Shown here in pieces: positions 1-7,822 of a stretch of DNA of 14,236 nucleotides. Each line of letters opens with the position of its first letter. The stretch's first letter is position 1. The stretch is taken from the NCBI GenBank assembly GCA_040768665.1, contig JAXGMN010000111.1, positions 1 to 14,236 on the forward strand, read 5' to 3'. A program made the translations under genes and the position numbers. The notes beneath the pieces are model-generated. The model did not search any database, was not told the DNA's origin, and saw only the letters and a program-made list of their open reading frames with translations. This DNA comes from JABWBD01 sp040768665. GTDB lineage: Bacteria; Planctomycetota; Planctomycetia; Pirellulales; Thermoguttaceae.

Positions 1-1569
1 TGTCGCGGCCGGATTGATTCTGAATACGCAAGCATCGTATTCGCCAAGTTCGAGTGGTTGGCCAAGCTGCGGAAACAGAACGTTTCCTCCGCTTGCTCCT
101 CCGCCGTACAAGAGCCCGTTCGCACCCATCGCCACCCAATAGAAGGAGGGGTCTCCGGTGCTTACCGACTGCCATGCCGCCAGGTAGTTGCCATCGGAAT
201 CCAGCTTCGAGACAAAGCCTTCTCGGTAGTGGTGAGTTACCAGCATCCGAGTTCCTGGGCCAGGGTCAAAGTCGCTAACCGGCGGATCGCCTCGAAAGAA
301 GCTACCTGCAGTGTAAATGTTTCCGACGCCGTCTAATGTCAAGCGATACGCCGTCTCCTGGCCAGAACCACTCAGTTGCTTGGCCCACAGGAAGGTCCCT
401 GTCAAGGCGTTGAGTTTTGCGACGAACGCGTCGGTGTTGATGGAGTTTAATATCGTTGACCCGAAGTCAGCCGATCCGTTGAACTGCCCAGAAACACAGA
501 TGCTCCAATTTGCTGGCAACGGATCCCTGTCGTCGACCATCAGTCCAAATCCCCTTTCTTCGGCGTTGGCCTCGCTTCCTGCACGCCGCACCCAAGCCAA
601 ACCACCGGAGGCAAAGAACTTGGCCACAAAGATATCCATAGAGCCTTTCGCAATGAGCTCTTGCGTTCCAAAATGTGCGGCTCCCACAAATCGGCCCGTG
701 ACATACACGCCACCTTCGCGATCAGCGTCAACACCAGACGCCCTTTCATCGGCACCCGTAACGGGTCCGCCCATCTTTTCTGCCCAGACATACTCGCCAT
801 CGCTGGTGAGTTTGCAGACGAAGATATCCTGACTGGGGAGTAAGTCGCCGTCCAAAGTGCTTGAAAGCAGTGCCACGGCCGGCGAGGGATCGAAGTCGGC
901 AATGCCAGCGAAAAAGCCAGCGGTAATAACGTTGCCAAACGGATCAACCGTGATGTCCCAGGCACGATCGTCCAAACTACCACCCAGGATTTGAATCCAC
1001 GGCGTATTCGTGCCCGGTTTGCTCGCAAAACTGCCGGTTTCGGCGTCGAGTTTTGCGATGAACACGTCATCGCTACCCGCATCGCTTGTGAGCGTGGCCA
1101 TATCCGCCGGGATCTCCTCCGGCCGGTCGCCGAAACTCGCCGTACCGGCAAACGAACCGGTGACGTAGACATTCTCGTCTGTGGAATCCAGTGCGAGTGC
1201 CAGCCCCTGTCCGCCCAGCTTGCGAGCCCATAAATAGTCGCCCTCGGCTGAATACTTGACGATGAACCCGCCAACTCCGACTAATTCCTTTCTTTCCGGG
1301 CCTGGATCGAAGTCGACCTTGTCGGAGTATAAGCTCCCCGTAACGTACACATTCCCGGAAGCGTCGACAACGCCGTCATACGCACTCTCCCAGCTTGATC
1401 CCCCGATCCCTATGGCCAATGGGTCAGCCGACGAAAGCAGCCGACGGGGCTCGAGCGACTCCAGCACAAGGCGACGGCCCACCTGGCCACTCTGCTCTGC
1501 TGTATGGCGAGTTCGCCATCTCTCAGAGCCGAGGGTTTTGCTTGGCGTAGGGAAGAAAACTGATCGCAT
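1..1569 (-). CDS. LEPR-XLL secreted protein with SBBP-like propeller repeats (partial, runs off left edge)
   Basis: The minus-strand frame is open from an ATG at 1569 to base 1, giving 523 residues with no stop, so the C-terminus lies outside the window. Residues 36-46 read LESLEPRRLLS, the LEPR-XLL motif found near the N-terminus of many planctomycete secreted or surface proteins. About seven repeats follow. Each has a GNVYVTGSF-like strand, often a DFDPGP-like strand, and a partner such as DVFIAKLDAETG or DAFVAKLNALTG. This is the pattern of SBBP-type beta-propeller proteins. The first repeat starts near residue 64 and the seventh is cut by the edge. The ATG is chosen because it is the only ATG between the in-frame stop upstream and the LEPR motif; no good Shine-Dalgarno is seen. 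The gene lies 102 bp downstream of the DUF1559 gene on the same strand and may be co-transcribed with it. The exact role is unknown; an extracellular structural or adhesive protein is inferred. Confidence 0.88.
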   Translation of the reverse strand, partial: MRSVFFPTPSKTLGSERWRTRHTAEQSGQVGRRLVLESLEPRRLLSSADPLAIGIGGSSWESAYDGVVDASGNVYVTGSLYSDKVDFDPGPERKELVGVGGFIVKYSAEGDYLWARKLGGQGLALALDSTDENVYVTGSFAGTASFGDRPEEIPADMATLTSDAGSDDVFIAKLDAETGSFASKPGTNTPWIQILGGSLDDRAWDITVDPFGNVITAGFFAGIADFDPSPAVALLSSTLDGDLLPSQDIFVCKLTSDGEYVWAEKMGGPVTGADERASGVDADREGGVYVTGRFVGAAHFGTQELIAKGSMDIFVAKFFASGGLAWVRRAGSEANAEERGFGLMVDDRDPLPANWSICVSGQFNGSADFGSTILNSINTDAFVAKLNALTGTFLWAKQLSGSGQETAYRLTLDGVGNIYTAGSFFRGDPPVSDFDPGPGTRMLVTHHYREGFVSKLDSDGNYLAAWQSVSTGDPSFYWVAMGANGLLYGGGASGGNVLFPQLGQPLELGEYDACVFRINPAAT

Positions 1570-1671
1570 CTTGGTATACCAGTTGCAGTGAGAAAGTAAT
1601 CTGAGATGATTCGTTGGAATGCTCTCGCAGGTTGTATGTTCTCGGTTGAATCGTCCCGAGGCTTCGCCAAA

Positions 1672-2547
1672 TCAAAACGGTCCAACCGGCTGGCCATCAT
1701 TGAGCTCGGCGAGGTATCGCAACTTCCGTCGATCGATCGTCTCGCTAATAAAATGCACACTGCCGTCAAACAACGCAAACTGCACTCCACCAGGATGATA
1801 ACTGCTGGCGCCGAACGGCACGGTCCCGTTCGGCTTGTCGATGCGGTTGCACCAAACCAGCGGGTAGAACGAGCAGAAGTTCACCGTGCTGTTATCTCCA
1901 AAGAGATCCGACGACCAGGTGGTTGAACAGCGAATCCTGAAGGAGGGCCAGTCATAGATGTACACGGCCATCTCACCCAGGAGGATCGTATTGCTCAGGC
2001 CGTCGCGGACCTCCGCAAACCGAACATGCGTCTGGATTTCGTTGTTCAAGGCGTAGTTCTCATACGGCAGCGTCGCCGTCACCGTCCCCGAAACGCCCAA
2101 GCTGTCCTGGACCACAATCGTCTCCGACAGCGGCCCCGGCTCTGACGGGCAGCGAAAGACAGCCAAACCGGTCTTGAGCAGGTCGACATTGGGTGGCGCG
2201 CTGGGCGAAAAGCGAAAGTCGCACCGCTCATACAGTGCCGAGTGCTCCAGGTACGGAAGGACCATCGCGCCCCAGGCCCATCCCTGCGGCAAACCGTTCT
2301 CGTAGTGCCCCATGGGCAACATCCGGTGGACGTCGTGGTAGTTGTGCATTGCCACCGCGAGTTGCTTCAGGTGGTTCGTACACTGCGCCCGACGCGCAGC
2401 CCCCCGCGCCGCCTGCACCGCCGGCAGCAGCAGCGCCACGAGAACGCCGATGACGGCAATCACCACCAGCAGTTCCACCAGCGTGAAGCCAGCCCGCCGC
2501 CAATCCAAGCCAGGCGGGCGGCAAGAACGAGTGCCTATCCGTCTCAT
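1672..2547 (-). CDS. DUF1559 family protein with prepilin-type N-terminus
   Basis: The product has 291 residues from ATG 2547, a usual length for the family. Residues 20-25 form the prepilin processing site G|FTLVE, with cleavage expected after G20 and Glu at +5, followed by a hydrophobic helix of about 22 residues ending LLLPAVQAAR. The C-terminus carries the H-X9-DG signature that names the family's C-terminal domain: His251, nine residues, then Asp261-Gly262. DUF1559 proteins are greatly expanded in planctomycetes and resemble type II secretion or type IV pilus pseudopilins; their cargo is not established. The 2547 start is preferred because GGAG sits six bases upstream (GGAGATCATCATG). 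In-frame starts at 2559 and 2676 would put extra residues before the signal, and the longest form reaches into the repeat DNA. The gene precedes the LEPR-XLL gene on the same strand. Confidence 0.93.
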   Translation of the reverse strand: MRRIGTRSCRPPGLDWRRAGFTLVELLVVIAVIGVLVALLLPAVQAARGAARRAQCTNHLKQLAVAMHNYHDVHRMLPMGHYENGLPQGWAWGAMVLPYLEHSALYERCDFRFSPSAPPNVDLLKTGLAVFRCPSEPGPLSETIVVQDSLGVSGTVTATLPYENYALNNEIQTHVRFAEVRDGLSNTILLGEMAVYIYDWPSFRIRCSTTWSSDLFGDNSTVNFCSFYPLVWCNRIDKPNGTVPFGASSYHPGGVQFALFDGSVHFISETIDRRKLRYLAELNDGQPVGPF

Positions 2548-2585
2548 GATGATCTCCATCCCGCAGGGATGAAACGCAAAAAGCT

Positions 2586-2631
2586 CTTGGCCAAAGGCCA
2601 TTATCACCGTAGCCTGGGGTAGCACCCCAGG
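2586..2631 (-). repeat. Inverted, diverged copy of the 80-bp array unit
   Basis: On the plus strand this stretch reads like the reverse complement of the array unit. It has a small hairpin TGGCC-AAA-GGCCA (2588-2600), then CGTAGCCTGGGG, then a tight hairpin CCTGGGGT-AGC-ACCCCAGG (2613-2631, 8-bp stem, 3-nt loop). It has a short loop where the array units have 13 nt. It sits 38 bp upstream of the DUF1559 start and may affect that leader. Confidence 0.7.
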
Positions 2632-2653
2632 AAGGCGAGCGACGTCACATCTT

Positions 2654-2676
2654 GTTTGGCCAACGGCCATATTCAT
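2654..2676 (-). repeat. Inverted fragment of the array unit
   Basis: The sequence GTTTGGCC-AAC-GGCCATATTCATC is the reverse complement of the GATGAATATGGCC...GGCCAAAC part of the array units, with the same 5-bp stem and a different 3-nt loop. It abuts the first partial forward unit, so the left edge of the array contains an inversion junction. Confidence 0.65.
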
Positions 2677-3540
2677 CCATCTCCTGGGGCGTCGCTACGC
2701 GTTGCCCCAGGCTACGATGAACATGGCCTTCGGCCAAACCACTTCGTCTTGTGTTCTCCATCTCCTGGGGCGGCGCTACGCGTTGCCCCAGGCTACGATG
2801 AATATGGCCTTCGGCCAAACACCTCGTCTTGCGTTTTCCATCTCCTGGGGCGGCGCTACGCGTTGCCCCAGGCTACGATGAACATGGCCTTCGGCCAAAC
2901 ACCTCGTCTTGCGTTTTCCATCTCCTGGGGCGGCGCTACGCGTTGCCCCAGGCTACGATGAACATGGCCTTCGGCCAAACACCTCGTCTTGCGTTTTCCA
3001 TCTCCTGGGGCGGCGCTACGCGTTGCCCCAGGCTACGATGAACATGGCCTTCGGCCAAACACCTCGTCTTGCGTTTTCCATCTCCTGGGGCGGCGCTACG
3101 CGTTGCCCCAGGCTACGATGAACATGGCCTTCGGCCAAACACCTCGTCTTGCGTTTTCCATCTCCTGGGGCGGCGCTACGCGTTGCCCCAGGCTACGATG
3201 AACATGGCCTTCGGCCAAACACCTCGTCTTGCGTTTTCCATCTCCTGGGGCGGCGCTACGCGTTGCCCCAGGCTACGATGAACATGGCCTTCGGCCAAAC
3301 ACCTCGTCTTGCGTTTTCCATCTCCTGGGGCGGCGCTACGCGTTGCCCCAGGCTACGATGAACATGGCCTTCGGCCAAACACCTCGTCTTGCGTTTTCCA
3401 TCTCCTGGGGCGGCGCTACGCGTTGCCCCAGGCTACGATGAATATGGCCCTTGGCCAAACACCTCGTCTTGCGTTTTCCATCTCCCGGGGCGGCGCTACG
3501 CGTTGCCCCAGGCTACGATGAACATGGCCTTCGGCCAAAC
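2677..3540 (+). repeat. 80-bp tandem repeat array (ten full units plus one partial)
   Basis: Full units start at 2741, 2821, 2901, 2981, 3061, 3141, 3221, 3301, 3381 and 3461, and a partial unit covers 2677-2740. The seven units at 2821-3380 are identical. The first full unit differs at four bases (2742, 2752, 2756, 2803); the last two differ at three bases and one base. Each unit carries two inverted repeats: CCTGGGGC, 13 nt, GCCCCAGG (for example 2844-2872), and TGGCC-TTC-GGCCA (for example 2885-2897). The 80-bp period is not a multiple of three, so the overlapping 70-residue plus-strand frames are not repeat proteins. The array lies between the stop of the broken kinase gene (3560) and the DUF1559 leader. 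Its function is unknown. Confidence 0.97.
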
Positions 3541-3559
3541 GACAACTATGGCGTCTCCT

Positions 3560-4427
3560 TCACTTCTCCACCTCCCCTGGCTCATCCCGCTCGTCTGTTT
3601 CTCCGACCGCATCGCCCATCAGCATCTCCGCCTCCACCCGAAATCGGCCAAACTGCGGGTCCTTTGGCTTGTTTCTCTCCGTCCACTCGATCGCCTCCCG
3701 GTACCACCGGCGGGCCTCCTCTCTGTGCCCAAGCTGCCAATGGGCCATTCCCAGAAACAACCGATCGACGTAGCTCTCCCACGAATGCTGTTCGACCGAC
3801 TTCCCCAGCGCCTCGACCGCTCCCTGCCAGTCAGCCAGCCGATAACGGGCGACTCCCAGCGTCATCCAGACCTTCCAGCGGTCCTGCTTGTCGAACGATT
3901 CCGGGCGCGACTTCTCCGCAATTTCCACGGCGCGGGCCGGATCGCGGTACTGCGGATCGGGGCAGGTCGCCAAGAGCCAGGCGTTGTCTGCGCGAATCGC
4001 CAGCGACTCCCGGTAGGCTGCCCGAGCATCGTCACGCCGCCCGGACGCCCAAAAAACTTCGCCCAATCCCTCGTAACTTCGCGACCGCGAGAAATCCGCC
4101 AGATCGGCCAGAGAGCTGTCCACTTTCTCCGCGCTGGCCAGGGCCTGCCGGAAGGCCGCCTCGGCCTCCTGGAGCCGTCCTGTCTCGGTGAACAACGTAC
4201 CCAGATCGCGGAACACGCCGGCGGTCTCCCAGCAAAACCAGGATGCCAACCTGGGCTCCACCTCAACCAGCGGCCCATACACGGCGATTGTCTTGCGATA
4301 CACCTTCTCCGCTTCCGCGAGCCTCCCGGAAGCGTGCAACAACTCCCCATAGTTGGTCAATGCGGTGGCCAGGAGCTGGCCGTAGACCTGCTCGTTCTCG
4401 GCCCCGCGCGGGACGCCGCTGTAAATA
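3560..4427 (-). pseudogene. 3' fragment of kinase-TPR gene (TPR region, cut off by the IS element)
   Basis: This is the C-terminal part, about 286 residues, of the serine/threonine kinase whose 5' part lies at 6183-7822. Joining 7822-6183 to 4421-3560 with a single copy of the 6-bp duplication keeps the frame exactly. At least five TPR-like helix pairs are visible, with cores such as YGELLHASGRLAEAEKVY, LGTLFTETGRLQEAEAAF, LGEVFWASGRRDDARAAY and LGMAHWQLGHREEARRWY. The fragment has lost its own start. An open frame extends upstream into the IS end as far as a GTG at 4567, but those first residues come from IS DNA read in a different frame from the transposase, so expression is doubtful. In the intact protein this part would follow the transmembrane segment and coiled coil and probably acts in ligand or partner binding. 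It ends 20 bp before the repeat array. Confidence 0.9.
4422..4427. repeat. Target site duplication, copy 1
   Basis: TAAATA on the plus strand (TATTTA in the kinase gene's sense) directly abuts the IS end at 4428. The same six bases recur at 6183-6188. Confidence 0.92.
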
Positions 4428-4442
4428 CTCACGTTCCGCACC
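4428..4442. repeat. IS terminal inverted repeat (transposase 3' side)
   Basis: The 15-bp repeat CTCACGTTCCGCACC contains the transposase stop codon: the TGA, read on the minus strand, is at 4431-4429, one base from the element's end. Confidence 0.93.
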
Positions 4443-6069
4443 TCCGTTTGAAGGTTCGGAGCCCATCCGGTGGTATGCCAAGCAGGTTCAGTAACTGTCG
4501 TTGAACTGGGGTCGGCTGAGCAAGTCGACGCGAGATCTCGCCGTGGTCCTTCACGATTACAATACACAGCGTGCTGAAGGCTTTGAGGATCGCCGGCCCG
4601 GTAGGTGCAGGGCTGGGGCGGTTCTCCGGGTACAGACCGTACATCGGCTTACCTTTCAAGCTGCGGCGCGTCTGACGCTCCATCAAAGCCAATACCATCA
4701 GCGCCCACACCAGAATACACAACAGCCCCGCCATCCGCTCCGGCTTTTCCAGGAACATTGGCGCCACCGCCAGCGGGCCTTTGCAGTGGTGAAATCGACG
4801 TTCTACCTGGCTTTGCTCTTTGTAGGTGGACAACGCTTTCCCCGTGGGGCAACGCTTCGACGGCAGGTTCGTCTTCAGCACGTACACGCCTTCCAACTGC
4901 TTCGCGCGCTGAAGCTTCTGGGCATCGATCTTCCACGTCAGATGAAAGAGGCCCTTCCTGTCCTTCGTCAGGTTGTACTCGAAGAGGTTCCCCTCGGTCT
5001 TGTACTTCGCCTTGGCCGCTTCCAGGCGTCCCAGGATCTTCTCTTGCGTGATCAAGCTGTACTTGTTGAGGTTCCGCTCGACGGCCTCAATTTCCTCGCG
5101 GATCTTGGCCACGTGCCGTTCTCGGGTCTTTTCTTCCTGCCGAGCCTTCGCCTCGCTCCACACAAAGATCAACCGGCATTTCACCTGCACCTTCCGACCG
5201 TTCACCTCACCCTTCAAAACCACCGTGGTTTCGGCGGCTTCGTACTTGTCCCTCTTGTCTGGCGGCAGATGGGCTTGGCTCTGCGGGAAGTAATTCACCT
5301 TGTGCATCTTGCCGCGGCGTCTCAGTTTGAGATACTCTTCTTGCAGATGCGGCTGGAAGGCGCCGCCGCAAAGGAAGAAGCCATTGCCCGCCGCCACCGT
5401 CAGCAGATTGTCGATCGTGTCAAGCTTCGTATCGGCGATGTAGAGAAAGTCCGTCTTGCCCAGAGTTTTCGCCAGAGCGCGGAGGTTTTCCAAGTGCACC
5501 GGGCTTTCCGCCGCATTGCCATCCAAGGGCAGATGCCCGATCGGCACGCCGCCGTCGGCCGTGACGTTCAGCCCCATGCCGATCTGCTTGACATTCTTTC
5601 GTCCGCTCTTCGTGCGGCCATAGGTGGGCATTGGCGGGGCTTGCCCCTCCGTCAACATCTTCTCATACGCTCCGTAAAGTTCCACGTCCGTGATGTCAAA
5701 GTGAATCTGGTTCACCTGGACTTTGAAGACCTTGATCATCCCAGTTACCAGAGATGCTTCAATCACGTCCCTGTGCTTGGCTATACGCTCCAACGCCCGT
5801 CCGAGAAGATCGTCGTTGAGCTGTTCCGCCGTCACGCCGTAGTAGTCGGTGAGGCTCGCCTTACCCGCCCATTCGCCGATACGGTACTGCGCTTGGGGGC
5901 TGAGCAACCGATTCGCGATCATGACCTCCACCAAGTTGCCGAGAGGTATACCCCCTTCCCAAGGCGCAGCCTTATCTACCACCGTGCCCAGCCTCAACCG
6001 CTCGAAGTAATGCACAATCACCGGCAGGGCACCAACAATCTGCGTATCGAACCGAACGCTGGCATCCAT
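4429..6069 (-). CDS. IS1634-like (IS4-superfamily) DDE transposase
   Basis: The product has 546 residues and looks intact. The N-terminal part (about residues 8-110, beginning with IVGALPVIVHYFERLRL) resembles the DUF4277-type region of IS1634 transposases. Candidate catalytic residues are Asp125 in HFDITDVELYG, Asp213 in FLYIADTKLD and Glu423 in YKEQSQVERRFHHCKG. The last fits the IS4-type Y-x2-R-x3-E-x6-K signature except that Gln replaces Arg. A charged insertion (about residues 305-360) lies between the second Asp and the Glu, as expected for IS4-type enzymes with an inserted domain. The C-terminal part, GPLAVAPMFL...LLCILVWALMVLALMERQTR, is typical. A strong ribosome site, AAGGAGG, lies eight bases before ATG 6069. 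The gene is inward of the left IR by 98 bp. It would catalyse cut-and-paste movement of this element. Confidence 0.93.
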   Translation of the reverse strand: MDASVRFDTQIVGALPVIVHYFERLRLGTVVDKAAPWEGGIPLGNLVEVMIANRLLSPQAQYRIGEWAGKASLTDYYGVTAEQLNDDLLGRALERIAKHRDVIEASLVTGMIKVFKVQVNQIHFDITDVELYGAYEKMLTEGQAPPMPTYGRTKSGRKNVKQIGMGLNVTADGGVPIGHLPLDGNAAESPVHLENLRALAKTLGKTDFLYIADTKLDTIDNLLTVAAGNGFFLCGGAFQPHLQEEYLKLRRRGKMHKVNYFPQSQAHLPPDKRDKYEAAETTVVLKGEVNGRKVQVKCRLIFVWSEAKARQEEKTRERHVAKIREEIEAVERNLNKYSLITQEKILGRLEAAKAKYKTEGNLFEYNLTKDRKGLFHLTWKIDAQKLQRAKQLEGVYVLKTNLPSKRCPTGKALSTYKEQSQVERRFHHCKGPLAVAPMFLEKPERMAGLLCILVWALMVLALMERQTRRSLKGKPMYGLYPENRPSPAPTGPAILKAFSTLCIVIVKDHGEISRRLAQPTPVQRQLLNLLGIPPDGLRTFKRRCGT

Positions 6070-6151
6070 GCATGGCTCCTCCTTGGCCAGTTCCCGTTTG
6101 AACCTTCCTCAGCTTGCCAAGCATGCCACGATGTTGCCAGTCTTGTCCAGA

Positions 6152-7822
6152 TCAACTTCCGCCAGGGGGTGCGGAACGTGAGTAAATAGCCTCCAAGATC
6201 TGGACGAGATAGAAGTAGAGCACTTGCGACTCCTGGAAGCGCCCCTGGCACCACAGCGATTGCGCCGAGTCGAGGGCCGTGGCAGTGTGCGACCAGATCT
6301 TGCTGAGCGTCCGGTCCGCGCGGGCCTGCTCCCGTTCGGCCGCAAGTCGCTTTTCTTCTGCCAACCGCCTCGCCTCCTTCTCGCCGGCCAGTGCCACCTC
6401 CAACTCGCGATCACGATCCCGCAACGCCACCAGCGCGGCGGCCGTCTGCGCCTCCTTCTGCATGACCAGCACGGTGCTCCCGCTCAGGCCCACCACCGCC
6501 ATCAGCAAGACAACCACCGCCGACCAGACCACCGTCCGGTGCCGGCGGGCCCATTTCGCCAGGCGGGCCGCGGGCGACGGTCGCCGCGCACGGATCGGCT
6601 CGTCCTCGACGAAACGACGCAGGTCGTCGGCCAGTTCCTGCGCGGTGGCGTAGCGGGCCTGCGGCTCCTTGGCCATGGCCTTCAGCACGATCGTTTCCAA
6701 GTCTTGCGGGATCGCCTGGTTAGACTGTCGTGGCAGCGGCGGATCCGTGTCGGCAATCTGCCGCAGCAGGTGTTGGCGGTCGTCGTCCGCGAAAGGCGGC
6801 CGGAGCGTCAAGAGCTCGTAGAGCGTAACGCCGAGCGAGTAGATGTCGGTCTGCTGCCCCAGCACCTGGCGGCGGCCCGCGGCCTGTTCCGGGCTCATGT
6901 AGCGGATGGTCCCCAGGATGTCGCCGCTGACGGTCAACTCGGCCGCCAACTGCGTCATCGCCAGGCCGAAGTCGGTCACCCACAGCCGCCCCTGCGCGTC
7001 GAGCATCAGGTTCGACGGTTTCACATCGCGGTGGACCACGCCCATCTGGTGCGCATGCTCCAGGGCCTCGGCCGCCTGGATGCCGACCCCAGCGGTGAAG
7101 CTGAAGAATTCCTGATCGCGTGTCGAGCGAATCGGTGTGTGCGGCGGCCCGCAGGCCGGCTTGCGGTCGGTGGAACCGCGTGGCGCGGCCGGCGAGGTTT
7201 CGTTGGCCGCGGCCGGCGTTGGCGGCTGCGACTGACCGCCGGGAGCTTGCTTCAGTTCGTGGATCATCTGGGCCAGGGTGCAGCCCTCGATGAGTTGCAT
7301 GGCATAGAAGTGGACGCCTCGCTCGCAACCGACCGAATAGATCCGGACGATGCCGGGGTGGTCGAGGCTGGCCGCAGCCAGCGACTCGTTTTGGAAGCGC
7401 TGCAACCGCCGCGGGTCGAGGACGGCGGCAAAGGGGAGCACCTTCAGGGCCACGCGCCGCTGCAGCGAAGCCTGCCAGGCCTCGTAAACTACGCCCATCC
7501 CGCCCCGGCCCAGCTCGTGCACGAGCTGAAAATCGCCCAGGGTGCCCAGCGCGGTTGGCTCGCTCGTTCCGTCCGGGAACGGCTTTCCACCCAGATCCGG
7601 AGCCACCTGGTCGATCAGGTCCAGGGCGTCGAGACAAGCCGCCAACTCGTCGGCGATCTCGGGGTACCTCGCCAGCAGTTCGTCGCGGTCGGGGCGGCGG
7701 CCCTCGCCCACGGCTGCCATGTAGTCGTCCAGGCACTCGAGGACGCGCGAATCTTCCGCGCCGGGACCTGCCCTGGCTCCTGCGAGCGTTATTGTCGCAG
7801 TGTCGCTGACTTCAGCATTCAT
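6152..7822 (-). CDS. Membrane serine/threonine protein kinase, C-terminally truncated by the IS element
   Basis: From ATG 7822 the frame gives 556 residues. The last eight or so (RSAPPGGS and the stop at 6152) are encoded by the IS; native sequence ends at about residue 546. Order: an N-terminal helical module (26-78, LDDYMAAVGEGRRPDR...LLARYP) found in planctomycete kinases; a kinase domain (about 98-405) with glycine loop GRGGMG 105-110, Lys127 in VALK, catalytic loop HRDVKPSN with Asp266, DFG 284-286, and a Pro/Ala-rich insert at about 193-235; a transmembrane helix (about 431-455); and a charged coiled coil (456-505). All catalytic motifs are present, so the cytoplasmic kinase may still be active. 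The lost part is the TPR region at 3560-4427. ATG 7822, with AAGGG seven bases upstream, is preferred to TTG 7843. The gene is divergent from the ECF sigma gene at 8472. Intact length would be about 833 residues. Confidence 0.93.
   Translation of the reverse strand: MNAEVSDTATITLAGARAGPGAEDSRVLECLDDYMAAVGEGRRPDRDELLARYPEIADELAACLDALDLIDQVAPDLGGKPFPDGTSEPTALGTLGDFQLVHELGRGGMGVVYEAWQASLQRRVALKVLPFAAVLDPRRLQRFQNESLAAASLDHPGIVRIYSVGCERGVHFYAMQLIEGCTLAQMIHELKQAPGGQSQPPTPAAANETSPAAPRGSTDRKPACGPPHTPIRSTRDQEFFSFTAGVGIQAAEALEHAHQMGVVHRDVKPSNLMLDAQGRLWVTDFGLAMTQLAAELTVSGDILGTIRYMSPEQAAGRRQVLGQQTDIYSLGVTLYELLTLRPPFADDDRQHLLRQIADTDPPLPRQSNQAIPQDLETIVLKAMAKEPQARYATAQELADDLRRFVEDEPIRARRPSPAARLAKWARRHRTVVWSAVVVLLMAVVGLSGSTVLVMQKEAQTAAALVALRDRDRELEVALAGEKEARRLAEEKRLAAEREQARADRTLSKIWSHTATALDSAQSLWCQGRFQESQVLYFYLVQILEAIYSRSAPPGGS
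6168..6182. repeat. IS terminal inverted repeat (transposase 5' side)
   Basis: GGTGCGGAACGTGAG is the exact reverse complement of the repeat at 4428-4442. It also encodes part of the new C-terminus of the truncated kinase. Confidence 0.93.
6183..6188. repeat. Target site duplication, copy 2
   Basis: TAAATA, identical to 4422-4427. In the kinase frame the empty site reads GAG GCT ATT TAC AGC GGC, that is E-A-I-Y-S-G. Confidence 0.92.

Larger units (their letters stand above)
4428..6182 (-). mobile_element. Complete IS1634-like insertion sequence, 1755 bp
   Basis: Both ends carry the same perfect 15-bp terminal inverted repeat: CTCACGTTCCGCACC at 4428-4442 and its reverse complement at 6168-6182. 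The next bases match at 2 of 3 positions. The element is flanked by 6-bp direct repeats (TAAATA, 4422-4427 and 6183-6188). The length, an IR beginning with C, and a 6-bp target duplication fit what is known of the IS1634 group. It encodes one transposase covering most of its length. Intact ends and duplication indicate a simple, fairly recent transposition into the kinase gene. Confidence 0.95.

Noticed and set aside
540..1274. Minus-strand frame of 244 codons
   Set aside because: It overlaps the real propeller protein in another frame and lacks its repeats.
2677..3540. A CRISPR array or a repeat-protein gene (series of 70-residue frames)
   Set aside because: The whole 80-bp unit is repeated with no variable spacers, and the period is not a multiple of three, so neither explanation fits.
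3560..4567. A stand-alone 335-residue TPR protein starting at 4567
   Set aside because: The first 46 or so codons come from IS DNA read out of the transposase frame from a GTG; the native sequence begins at the target duplication.
4501..6189. Plus-strand frame of 562 codons
   Set aside because: It is antisense to the transposase, has no domain character, and owes its length to the codon bias of the true gene.
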